From NCBI GenBank assembly GCA_039812685.1, contig JBDIBB010000100.1:1-14772 (forward strand): 14,772 nt of DNA, written 5' to 3'. The number at the start of each line of letters is the position of its first letter. Position 1 is the stretch's first letter. The DNA is from JBDIBB01 sp039812685 (lineage in GTDB: Bacteria; Acidobacteriota; Vicinamibacteria; Vicinamibacterales; JAFNAJ01). Made by a program: the position numbers and the translations under genes. Shown in pieces: positions 6,918 to 14,461 of the stretch. The notes under the pieces were generated by a model. That model was given only the letters and a program-made list of their open reading frames with translations. It ran no database searches and had not been told where the DNA came from.

Positions 6918-8996
6918 ATGAAGCGAATCGTCAGCGTCAGCCTGGGCCCGTCGAAGGGCGACTTCGAGTTCGAGACCGCCTTTCTCGGGCACGCCTTCCA
7001 CGTGCGCCGGCTGGGCGCCGACCGGGACGTGGAGCGCGCCGAACGGCTGCTGCGCGAGCACGCGGCCGGGGCCGACGCCATCGGCCTCGGCATGGTGCGC
7101 GATCACGCGACGGTCGGCACGCGCCGGTTCACCGATCGGCTCACCGCGCGGCTCGAGCGCGCCGTGTCGGGCGTGCCGGTCACCACCGGCGCCACGCTGC
7201 GCACGCTGCTCGACGAGTGGGCCGTCCGGCACGTGCAGCGCGAGCACCAGCAGTACTTCACCAACGCGCGCACCCTGTTCCTGTCGGGCATCACCAACTA
7301 CCGCATCGCGGCGACCCTGTCCGAGTACACGCGCAACCTGCGGTTTGCCGACCCCGTGACGCTCGACGGCATGCCCCGGGTGCTCGGCTCGCTGCGCGCG
7401 CTCGAGGTCTACGCCGCCGTGCGGGCGCGGCTGCGGCGGTCGGTCACCTCGGGCTCGGTCGCCGACGATGGCCTCCCGCGCGCGGCCTGGAACCGGTCGG
7501 CGCTGCGCAGGGCGCTGGCATGGGCGCACTTCCTCGTGGGGCCGTCCCACGAGGTGGAACAGCTCACGCCCGACGCGCTCGCACGCAAGGTGGTGGTCAC
7601 CTCGTCGATCTCCGACGAGTCGCTGCGCGCGCTCGGCGGGAAGGGCGTCCACGTGGTGATCGACCGGACGCCGAAGCTGCTCGACCGGGTGGTGGGGCTG
7701 AACATCATCGACGCCATGCTGCTGGCGCTGATGGACAAGTCGCAGGAGGACGCGCTGCCCGACGACTACCTGCACCTGCTCGGCGAGATCGACTTCTCGC
7801 CGCGCCTGCTCTATCCCACGGGCCGCTACCGCCGCACCAACCGCTTCGCGTTCGTCATCCACCCGCTGTCACAGGAGTACTTCAAGCAGGTGAAGCCGGT
7901 GGAGATCCTCTCGCGCGCGGCCGGCAAGAGCGCGATGAACCTCGTGGAGAAGCTGATCGCCTACTCGCCGCCGTTCGTCTACTCGACGGTGACCGGCATC
8001 GAGTCGCCGGAGGGGGTGGAGACCGAGGGGTGGCTGATCACGGTGGGCGGCACGCCGAAGCAGCTGCTGGCGCACAGCCCGGAGTTCACCTACCGGCGGC
8101 TGCTGGCCGCGGCGGTGATGGCCGAGAAGCTCGGCGCGCAGATCATGGGCCTGGGGGCGTTCACGAAGGTGGTGGGCGACGCGGGCGTCACGGTGGCCAA
8201 GCGGGCCGACATCCCGATCACGACCGGCAACAGCTACAGCGCCTCCGCCGCGCTGTGGGCGGCGCACGACGCGGTGCGCCGGCTGGGCCTGGCGCGGCTC
8301 GATCGCACGGGCAAGCTGCAGGGCAAGGCGATGGTGATCGGTGCGACCGGCGCGATCGGGTCGGCCTGCGCCCGGCTGCTGGCCCAGGCGGTCGAGCAGG
8401 TGTACCTCGTCTCGATCGAGAGCTCGAAGCTCATCACGCTGAAGGAGAGCATCCTCAAGGACACGCCCGACGCGCGGCTGCACCTGGCGGTGCGTCCCGA
8501 CGAGTTCCTGCCGGAGATGGACACGATCGTCACCGCGACGTCTGGCGCCGGGAAGAAGATCCTCGACATCATGAAGGTGAAGCCCGGCTGCGTCATCACC
8601 GACGTGGCGCGGCCGCTGGATCTGCCGCCGGCCGAGGTGGCCAGGCGTCCCGACGTGCTGGTGGTCGAGTCGGGCGAGATCCTGCTGCCGGGCGGCGCCG
8701 TGCGCATGCGCAACATCGGCCTGCCGAAGGGCGTCGCCTACGCCTGCCTGGCGGAAACCATCGTCCTCGCGCTCGAGGGGCGGTTCGAGACCTTCACCAT
8801 CGGGCGCAACATCGAATGGCAGAAGGTGAAGGACATCTACAAGCTGGGGCTCAAGCACGGCATGCGGCTGGCGGCGATCTCCGGCGTGAACGGCGTCTTC
8901 AGCGACGCGGACATCGCGCGGGTGCGTGAGCTGGCGCTGGCGGCTCGCGCCGGCGCGGCGGCCGGGCCCGCGGCGCCGGCCAGCCCTCACCCGTAG
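6918..8996 (+). CDS. Long-chain acyl-ACP reductase-like (COG5322) domain fused to an unknown N-terminal domain
   Basis: A 692-residue protein in two parts. Residues about 308-665 align, from memory, along the full length of cyanobacterial acyl-ACP reductase: the FAFVIHPLS opening (310-318), YSPPFV near 349, LGAQIMGLGAFTKVV (405-419), TTGN (435-438), the Rossmann motif VIGATGAIGSACARLL (473-488) and AYACLAETIVLALEG (607-621) followed by FETFTIGRN. C610 matches the Cys that carries the acyl thioester in those enzymes, so NAD(P)H reduction of an acyl thioester to an aldehyde is plausible. Residues 1-307 form a separate domain starting MKRIVSVSLGPSKGDFEFE and containing DAIGLGMV (53-60); it recalls proteins auto-named 'quinate 5-dehydrogenase' in Deinococcus-Thermus and others, a name without support that I know of. 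The tail after 672 is Ala/Pro-rich. The gene is convergent with pstB1 and overlaps its end by 10 bp. Confidence 0.8.
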   Translation: MKRIVSVSLGPSKGDFEFETAFLGHAFHVRRLGADRDVERAERLLREHAAGADAIGLGMVRDHATVGTRRFTDRLTARLERAVSGVPVTTGATLRTLLDEWAVRHVQREHQQYFTNARTLFLSGITNYRIAATLSEYTRNLRFADPVTLDGMPRVLGSLRALEVYAAVRARLRRSVTSGSVADDGLPRAAWNRSALRRALAWAHFLVGPSHEVEQLTPDALARKVVVTSSISDESLRALGGKGVHVVIDRTPKLLDRVVGLNIIDAMLLALMDKSQEDALPDDYLHLLGEIDFSPRLLYPTGRYRRTNRFAFVIHPLSQEYFKQVKPVEILSRAAGKSAMNLVEKLIAYSPPFVYSTVTGIESPEGVETEGWLITVGGTPKQLLAHSPEFTYRRLLAAAVMAEKLGAQIMGLGAFTKVVGDAGVTVAKRADIPITTGNSYSASAALWAAHDAVRRLGLARLDRTGKLQGKAMVIGATGAIGSACARLLAQAVEQVYLVSIESSKLITLKESILKDTPDARLHLAVRPDEFLPEMDTIVTATSGAGKKILDIMKVKPGCVITDVARPLDLPPAEVARRPDVLVVESGEILLPGGAVRMRNIGLPKGVAYACLAETIVLALEGRFETFTIGRNIEWQKVKDIYKLGLKHGMRLAAISGVNGVFSDADIARVRELALAARAGAAAGPAAPASPHP

Positions 8997-9763
8997 CGCC
9001 CTTCCACGTAGTCGGCCGTCCGCGCGTCGCGCGGCGTGAGGAACACGTCCTGCGTGCGGCCGTGCTCCACCACCTCGCCGAGCAGCATGAACACGCACTC
9101 GTCGCTGATGCGCCGCGCCTGCGACATGTTGTGGGTCACGATCAGGATCGTGTAGCGCTCCCGCAGCGTGAGCATCAGCTCCTCGATGGCGCGCGTGCCC
9201 TCGGTGTCGAGCGCCGAGCACGGCTCGTCCATCAGGATCACCTGCGGCCTCAGCGGCAGCACCCGGGCGATGCAGAGCTTCTGCTGCTGCTCGAGCTGCA
9301 GCCCGGTGGCGCGCTCCGTCAGGCGGTCCTTCAGGTCGTCCCACAGCCCCACCTCGGCCAGCGAGAGCTCCACCACCTCGTCGAGGTGGCTGCGGCCCAG
9401 CTCGCCGCGGCCCGCGTGGAGCCGCAGGCCGAACAGCACGTTCTCCCGGACGGAGATCGGCAGCGGGTTCGGACGCTGGAACACCATGCCGACCGTCCTG
9501 CGCAGCTCGGTCAGCGAGACGTCGGGGTCGTAGATGTTCTTGCCGAGGATCTCGATCTCGCCCGTGGTCCGCACCTGCCCGTAGCGCTCGTTCACCCGGT
9601 TGAAGCAGCGCAGCAGCGTGGTCTTGCCGCAGCCCGAGGGCCCGATCAGCGAGGTGATCAACCCGTGCCGCACCTGCAGCGACACGCCGCGCAGCGCCTG
9701 GAAGCCGCCGTACCAGAGGCTGAGGCCGCGCGTCCGGATGCTGTAGGGAGACGACCCGTTCAT
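8987..9763 (-). CDS. pstB: PstB-like phosphate ABC transporter ATPase lacking the LSGGQ signature (pstB1)
   Basis: A 258-residue ATPase of the PstB family, normal in length, energising inner-membrane phosphate uptake with PstC and PstA. Walker A GPSGCGKT (41-48), Q-loop Q96 in VFQRPNPLP, Walker B VILMDE (175-180) with catalytic E180, D-loop SALD and the switch H211 in IVTHNM are all intact. The ABC signature, LSGGQ in PstB, is instead LQLEQ at 155-159, with the flanking QQQKLCIAR kept, so the position is sure. On its own as a homodimer it should hydrolyse ATP poorly, since each site needs a signature motif from the partner. It starts with ATG 9763, overlapping the stop of the other pstB gene by 4 bp, so the two proteins are made together. 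It is the last gene of the pst operon and meets the reductase-fusion gene tail to tail. Confidence 0.93.
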   Translation of the reverse strand: MNGSSPYSIRTRGLSLWYGGFQALRGVSLQVRHGLITSLIGPSGCGKTTLLRCFNRVNERYGQVRTTGEIEILGKNIYDPDVSLTELRRTVGMVFQRPNPLPISVRENVLFGLRLHAGRGELGRSHLDEVVELSLAEVGLWDDLKDRLTERATGLQLEQQQKLCIARVLPLRPQVILMDEPCSALDTEGTRAIEELMLTLRERYTILIVTHNMSQARRISDECVFMLLGEVVEHGRTQDVFLTPRDARTADYVEGRYG

Positions 9764-10521
9764 CCGAAGATCCCGTTCACGTAGTCGTAGGTGCGCGCGT
9801 CGGCGGGCGAGGACGAGAAGACCTCGCTGGTGGGCCCCAGCTCCACGATGTCGCCGTTGAGCAGGAACATGGTCCGGCTGGCCAGCCGCCGGGCCTGCTG
9901 CGTGAGGTTGGTCACCAGCACGATCGTCACGGTCTCGCGCAGCTGCTTCAGCACATCCTCGATCCGCATCGTGGTCACCGGGTCGATGGCGATCGAGAAC
10001 TCGTCGAGGCAGAGGATCGAGGGGTCGTGCGAGAGCGCGCGCGCGATCGTGAGCCGCTGCTGCTGTCCCCCCGAGAGCTTCGTCCCGAGGCTGCCGAGCC
10101 GGTCCTTCACCTCGTCCCAGAGCGCGGCCTGCCGCAGGCAGCGCTCGACCACCTCGTCGAGCACCGCGCGGTCGCGCACGCCCGCCGCCCGCGGGGCAAA
10201 CGCCACGTTGTCGTAGATGGAGAGCGGCAGCCCGACGGGCAACGGCGCCACCATGCCGATCTGGCGCCGCAGGCCGAAGACGTCGCGGGTGCGGGCGACG
10301 TCCTGCCCGTGCACCTCGACGACGCCGGTCATCCGTGCGCCGGGCGTGAAGTCGAGCGTGCGGTTCAGGCAGCGCAGCAGCGAGGTCTTGCCCGACTGCG
10401 CCGGCCCGATCACGGCGAAGATCTCGCCGCGGGCGACGTCGAAGGAGATCCCGTGGATCACCTCGCGGCGGCCGTAGCAGACGCGCAGGTCGCGCACGCG
10501 AATCGCGCAGGGGTCGCTCAT
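9760..10521 (-). CDS. pstB: PstB-like ATPase with intact signature but altered Q-loop and H-loop (pstB2)
   Basis: A 253-residue second PstB-like ATPase. Walker A is GPAQSGKT (39-46), the signature LSGGQQQR (149-156) is perfect, and Walker B is ILCLDE (169-174) with E174. Two residues needed for coupling and catalysis are changed. The Q-loop segment reads GMVAPLPVGLPLSIYDNV, placing P93 where Gln is expected. The H-loop reads VLVTNLTQQA, with N205 replacing the switch His. Spacing of both is identical to the other PstB, so these are substitutions and not misalignment. The protein thus looks like the mirror image of pstB1: it can lend its signature to the partner but its own ATP site is probably slow or non-hydrolytic. 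ATG 10521 lies 10 bp after the pstA stop; the 3' end overlaps pstB1 by 4 bp (ATGA). Confidence 0.92.
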   Translation of the reverse strand: MSDPCAIRVRDLRVCYGRREVIHGISFDVARGEIFAVIGPAQSGKTSLLRCLNRTLDFTPGARMTGVVEVHGQDVARTRDVFGLRRQIGMVAPLPVGLPLSIYDNVAFAPRAAGVRDRAVLDEVVERCLRQAALWDEVKDRLGSLGTKLSGGQQQRLTIARALSHDPSILCLDEFSIAIDPVTTMRIEDVLKQLRETVTIVLVTNLTQQARRLASRTMFLLNGDIVELGPTSEVFSSSPADARTYDYVNGIFG

Positions 10522-10531
10522 CGCCGGCCGG

Positions 10532-11416
10532 TCACCACTTCCTGCGCGTCCGGAGCACGACGCGCAGGACGATGGCGGTGGAGTTCACGAGCAGGACGAC
10601 GCCGACCAGCACCGTGGCCGTCGCGAACTGCAGCGACTCCGGCGCGCCGTTGATCTGCGTCACCAGGTTGTAGAGGTGGGTGGCCAGCGCCATCACGCTC
10701 TCGTTCAGGCCGTAGGGCAGCAGGTCGCCCTTCTCGACCGCCTTGTACATGACCGCGCCGGTGAACAGGATGGGCGCCGACTCGCCCGCCGCGCGCGACA
10801 CCTGCAGGATGACGCCGGTCAGCACGCCGCTGATGGCGTTGGGCAGCACCACGGCACGGATCGTCTGCCACCGCGTCGCGCCGACGTTCCAGCACGCCTC
10901 GCGGAACGCCCAGGGCACGGCGGCGAGCGCCTCGCGGGTGCTCGCGATGATCACGGGCAGCGTCATCACGGCGAGCGTCAGCGACGCGGCCAGCACCGAC
11001 TGGCCGAGGCCCGCCGCGAGCACGAACGCCCCCAGCCCGAACAGCGCGTGGACGATGCTGGGGACGCCCGCGAGGTTGATCACCGCGAGGTTCACCGTGC
11101 GGGTGAACCAGTTGTCGCGCGCGTACTCGTTGAGCCAGACGGCGGCGAGCACGCCGACCGGCGCGGCGGCCGCCAGCGACACGGTCACGAGGTAGATGGT
11201 GCCGACCAGCGCCGGCCAGATGCCGCCGTGCGTCTGCAGGTCGCGCGGCGGCTCGATCAGGAACGAGATCGAGAGCGACGGCCACGCCTTCACGAGCAGG
11301 TATCCGAGGATCGCGAACAGCGGCACGACGGTGGCAAACGTCATGGCGGCGAGCACGCTGGTGGCGATTCGCTCCTGACGCCGGCGCCGCAGGGCCTGGG
11401 GGGTGGCCTCGAACAT
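10532..11416 (-). CDS. pstA: Phosphate ABC transporter permease PstA
   Basis: A 294-residue inner-membrane permease with about six hydrophobic segments (first at about 19-43, then 70-95, 106-136, 140-160, 195-222, 265-288). The EAA-type loop that docks onto the ATPase is REACWNVGATRWQTIRAVVLP (172-192), followed by the Pst-typical GVILQVSRAAGESAPILFTG (201-220). With PstC it forms the phosphate channel. ATG 11416 follows the pstC stop after three bases, indicating translational coupling. Two non-identical permeases bind the two ATPases encoded downstream, so a fixed PstC/PstA to PstB1/PstB2 pairing is conceivable. Confidence 0.95.
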   Translation of the reverse strand: MFEATPQALRRRRQERIATSVLAAMTFATVVPLFAILGYLLVKAWPSLSISFLIEPPRDLQTHGGIWPALVGTIYLVTVSLAAAAPVGVLAAVWLNEYARDNWFTRTVNLAVINLAGVPSIVHALFGLGAFVLAAGLGQSVLAASLTLAVMTLPVIIASTREALAAVPWAFREACWNVGATRWQTIRAVVLPNAISGVLTGVILQVSRAAGESAPILFTGAVMYKAVEKGDLLPYGLNESVMALATHLYNLVTQINGAPESLQFATATVLVGVVLLVNSTAIVLRVVLRTRRKW

Positions 11417-11419
11417 CGG

Positions 11420-12361
11420 TCACTTCCCGCGCACGCCGCGGACGACGAGATCGGCCGTCAGGTTGACGAGGAAGGTGATGGCGAACAGCAGGACGCCGAT
11501 GGCGAACAGCACCTGGTAGTGCTCGGACCCCTGGCTCACCTCGCCCATCTCCGCGGCGATGTTCGCCGTGAGCGTGCGGACGGGATCGAGCAGGCCGCCC
11601 GGGATCTGCACGGCGTGGCCGGTCGCCATCAGCACGGCCATGGTCTCGCCCACCGCGCGGCCCACGCCGAGCAGCGCCGCCGCCAGCAGGCCGTGGCGCG
11701 CCGCCGGCAACAGCACCCGATAGACGACCTGCCAGCGCGTGGCGCCCATGGCCAGTGCCGCCTCGCGATGGGCGTCGGGGACGGCCTTGAGCGCGTCCTC
11801 GCCGATCGACACGACGATCGGCACGCTCATCAGCGCCAGCAGCAGGCCGGCGTTGAGCACGTTGAGGCCGACGGACGCGCCAAACAGCAGGATCAGCAGC
11901 CGGTTGACCACCGTCAGGCCGAGGAAGCCCCAGACCACAGAGGGGATGGCGGCCAGGAGTTCGATGACGATCTTCAGCGTCTCGCGCAGGCGCGGGCCGC
12001 AGAACTCCGACAGGTAGATGGCGGCGCCGATGCCGAAGGGCACCGCGAGCGCCATGGCCAGCGTGGTGACGGCGAGCGTCCCCACGATCATCGCCGCCAC
12101 GCCGTAGCGGACCTTCACCAGCGACGTCGGGTACCACTCGATGCTGAACAGGAACTCGCGGAGGCTGAAGTGCTCGCTGACGAAGACCGGCGCCGCCTCC
12201 CGGACGACGAAGAAGAGGATGACGGCGACGAACACGACGGCGCTCACGCCCGAGGCGATCACCACCGTCTCGATCAGCCGCTCGGTCCACACCGAGAGCG
12301 GCGGCCGCCTGAAGCGCGCGCGGCCCGGGGCGGCCGGCGCGCCGCTCGCCCCGGTCGTCAT
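11420..12361 (-). CDS. pstC: Phosphate ABC transporter permease PstC
   Basis: A 313-residue permease. After an Arg/Pro-rich cytoplasmic N-terminus (1-28) come about six membrane segments (31-54, 87-117, 131-160, 165-186, 222-250, 284-305). The EAA loop is HREAALAMGATRWQVVYRVL (198-217), followed by LGVGRAVGETMAVLM (231-245), the Pst counterpart of the PstA GESAP motif. ILLAAIPSVVWGFLGL-like residues near 133-149 are characteristic of PstC. ATG 12361 overlaps the pstS stop (ATGA), so a longer frame starting further upstream inside pstS is not used. Confidence 0.95.
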   Translation of the reverse strand: MTTGASGAPAAPGRARFRRPPLSVWTERLIETVVIASGVSAVVFVAVILFFVVREAAPVFVSEHFSLREFLFSIEWYPTSLVKVRYGVAAMIVGTLAVTTLAMALAVPFGIGAAIYLSEFCGPRLRETLKIVIELLAAIPSVVWGFLGLTVVNRLLILLFGASVGLNVLNAGLLLALMSVPIVVSIGEDALKAVPDAHREAALAMGATRWQVVYRVLLPAARHGLLAAALLGVGRAVGETMAVLMATGHAVQIPGGLLDPVRTLTANIAAEMGEVSQGSEHYQVLFAIGVLLFAITFLVNLTADLVVRGVRGK

Positions 12362-13260
12362 CGGCCCGCCTCCGTGTGCCCGGCGGGCAGCGGCACGTAG
12401 CCCACCGCGGCGACGATGGCCTGGCCCGGCGGTGAGAGCATCCAGTCGAGGTAGCGGCGGGTCTCGCCCTCGGGCTCGCCGGCCACGAAGACGTACAACG
12501 GGCGCGCGATGGGGTAGCTGCGATCGAGCGTCGCGCGCGGCGACGGTGCGACCGCAACGGCACCGGCCGCCCGCGCCAGCGGCACCATCTTCACGGCGGG
12601 CGTCGCATACCCCATGCCGCTGTAGCCGATCGCGCAGGGCGTGTGGCCCACCAGCTCCACCACCTCCTTCGATCCGTTGAGTTCGAGGGTGCCGAGCTTG
12701 AAGTCCCGATTGCGCAGGGCCACCTCGCGGAAGAAGTCGTAGGTCCCGGAACTGGACTGGCGGCTGATCCGGATGATGGTATCGCGCGGGCACGCCGTGT
12801 TGCGAATCCCGAGATCCGACCAGCGCTCAGCCGCCCCGTGCTCGGCGTACACGGCCTCGAGCTGCGCCAGCGTGAGCGAGGCGACGGGGTTGTCGCGGTG
12901 GACGAAGACGGCCAGCGCATCGTAGCCGGCGACGATCTGCACCGGGTCGACGCCGCGGGCCGCGCGCAGCCGATCGCGCTCGGCCGGCTTCATCGGCCGG
13001 CTGCTGTTGGCCATCTGCACCGTGCCTTCGATCAGGGCCGCGATGCCGACGCCCGACCCGCCACCGGCCACCTCCACCGACACCTCGGGCGCCACCCTGG
13101 CGTAGGCCTCCGCCCAGGCCTGCGCCACGTTGATCATCGTGTCGGAGCCGCGGTCGAGCAGAACCGTCGCCACGCCGTGGCGCCGGCCGCCGCAGGAGAG
13201 GACCGCCAGCGGCAGGACAACCGCGAGGGCGGCGGTCACGAACCGACGAGGCACGCGCAT
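12358..13260 (-). CDS. pstS: Phosphate-binding lipoprotein PstS
   Basis: A 300-residue extracytoplasmic phosphate-binding protein. The N-terminus (R2, R5-R6, hydrophobic 8-22) ends in a lipobox VLSC with C23 as the acylation site, so it should be a membrane-anchored lipoprotein. Phosphate-contact segments expected for the family are visible: GSDTM (38-42), GGGSGVG (67-73), NSSRPM (85-90) and SRQSSSGTYDFF (166-177), the last matching the R...SGT phosphate loop of E. coli PstS. C-terminal residues WMLSPPGQAIVAAVGYVPLP also fit. It starts 12 bp after the phoU-fusion stop and overlaps pstC by 4 bp. Expression is expected under phosphate starvation, but I could not find a Pho box. Confidence 0.94.
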   Translation of the reverse strand: MRVPRRFVTAALAVVLPLAVLSCGGRRHGVATVLLDRGSDTMINVAQAWAEAYARVAPEVSVEVAGGGSGVGIAALIEGTVQMANSSRPMKPAERDRLRAARGVDPVQIVAGYDALAVFVHRDNPVASLTLAQLEAVYAEHGAAERWSDLGIRNTACPRDTIIRISRQSSSGTYDFFREVALRNRDFKLGTLELNGSKEVVELVGHTPCAIGYSGMGYATPAVKMVPLARAAGAVAVAPSPRATLDRSYPIARPLYVFVAGEPEGETRRYLDWMLSPPGQAIVAAVGYVPLPAGHTEAGR

Positions 13261-13272
13261 GCCGGGGCCGCC

Positions 13273-14367
13273 CTAGTCCTGCCTGACGATCGCCTCGACC
13301 AGGTCGTGGAGCTGGCTGCGGATGAAGGCGAAGGTGCGTTCGTAGTCGTCGCGGTTCTCGGCCAGGGTGCCCGGCGCGGCCGACGGGTCGTGTACCGCCC
13401 AGTCGATGCACACGGTGGGCGTGCGCCGGAAGCGCAGCGCCAGGTAGGCGTCGGCGTCGAAGGAGACCACCACGTGGTAGTGCTCCAGGTTCGGGATCTG
13501 GTCGAGCGACTTCGGCCCCGATCGGGAGATGTCGAGGCCGTGCTCGGCGAGGAACTCCGGCAGCCGCGGATCCACCGGGCGCGGGTCGATGCCGGCGCTG
13601 CTGAACAGCAGCCGCGGGTGCGCCAGCGACCCGGCAATCGCCTCGGCCATCTGGCTGCGGCAATGGTTGTGCTGATCGACGAACAGGATGCGGTAGGCCT
13701 CGGGCGACTTGTGCTTCACGTAGTCGCCCGTAATCATGTACAGCGTCTCGGCGCACATGTTGCGCACTTCGTCGGAGACGCGTTCGATGCGGCGGCTCAT
13801 GGTCGACAGCAGCGCGAACGGCTCGAGCGTGAGGTGCCCGCCCTCCTGCTCGGCCACCAGCGTCCGGTCGATCTCGCGGCGCATCTTGTCGACGGCGCGC
13901 TCCACCTGCATCGTGGCGCGCGCCAGCGCGTCGTCCTGCGTGACGAAGGCGCGCACCGCGTCGCGCAGCATGCCGATGGTGGCCTCGCCCATCTGCTCGA
14001 AGCCCGCCAGCCACGCCGGCGCGCCGAGCTCATCGAGCTTGAGCACCCGCCGGGCGACCGCTTCCGCGTGGTCGCCAATCCGCTCCAGCTCCGTGCTGAT
14101 CTTGATCGCCGCGTACGCGAAGCGGAGGTGCCCGGCCACGGGCTGCTGGCGGATCAGGAACTCGAGGCACAGCCGGTCGAGCTGCTGCTCCATCTCGTCG
14201 ATGCGCTGGTCGCGCAGGATGACCAGGTAGGCGGCCTGCCGCTCGCCGCCGACCAGCGCGCGCAACGCGCCGCGCAGCGCGCGCTCGCACTGCTCGGCCA
14301 TCTCCGTGACCGTCGACTTGATGAGGTTGATGTCGTGCAGGAGGCTGGCTTCGAGCTGGCTGCGCAT
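13273..14367 (-). CDS. phoU: PhoU fused to an ArsC/low-molecular-weight phosphatase-like domain with a lost nucleophile
   Basis: A 364-residue two-domain protein (from ATG 14367). Residues 1-222 are PhoU, a helical regulator that links the Pst transporter to phosphate signalling. The first repeat has the metal-binding STELERIGDHAE (91-102); the second has IERVSDEVRNMCAE (194-207), with Glu where His is usual; GDYVKH (214-219) is the normal PhoU end. Residues 226-364 are a low-molecular-weight phosphatase/arsenate-reductase fold with P-loop FVDQHNHCRSQMAEAI. The family needs C-x5-R; here the Cys is D231 while R237, S238 and the late acid D327-P328 are kept. C236 sits where thioredoxin-type ArsC also has a Cys. 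So phosphatase or arsenate reductase chemistry is doubtful, but phosphate or arsenate binding may persist. A TTG at 14385 is the alternative start. It heads the pst operon; a minus-strand TAGAAT at 14442-14437 is a weak -10 candidate. Confidence 0.93.
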   Translation of the reverse strand: MRSQLEASLLHDINLIKSTVTEMAEQCERALRGALRALVGGERQAAYLVILRDQRIDEMEQQLDRLCLEFLIRQQPVAGHLRFAYAAIKISTELERIGDHAEAVARRVLKLDELGAPAWLAGFEQMGEATIGMLRDAVRAFVTQDDALARATMQVERAVDKMRREIDRTLVAEQEGGHLTLEPFALLSTMSRRIERVSDEVRNMCAETLYMITGDYVKHKSPEAYRILFVDQHNHCRSQMAEAIAGSLAHPRLLFSSAGIDPRPVDPRLPEFLAEHGLDISRSGPKSLDQIPNLEHYHVVVSFDADAYLALRFRRTPTVCIDWAVHDPSAAPGTLAENRDDYERTFAFIRSQLHDLVEAIVRQD

Positions 14368-14385
14368 CGTCTCTCGCCCACGCAA

Positions 14386-14461
14386 GTGAACTGGCCCGGC
14401 GCCACGGCGCGGCCGCGCGGGGACCGCGCCCCCGACATTCTATCCCGCGGCGAGGGGCCGG
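14386..14461. other. Gap between rho and the phosphate operon
   Basis: This short gap should hold the promoter of the phosphate operon. It contains a 12-base palindrome GCGCGGCCGCGC at 14407-14418 and a minus-strand TAGAAT at 14442-14437 (five of six to the -10 consensus) with no matching -35. I see no Pho-box-like direct repeats and no T-tailed terminator for rho. Confidence 0.3.

Noticed and set aside
10676..12400. Long plus-strand open frame antisense to pstA and pstC
   Set aside because: The translation is dominated by His, Gln, Arg, Asp and Ala, as expected from antisense of membrane-protein codons; the opposite strand has clear PstA and PstC motifs.
14368..14385. TTG start six codons upstream of the phoU ATG
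   Set aside because: ATG 14367 begins the normal PhoU N-terminus and TTG has no better ribosome binding site; kept only as an alternative.
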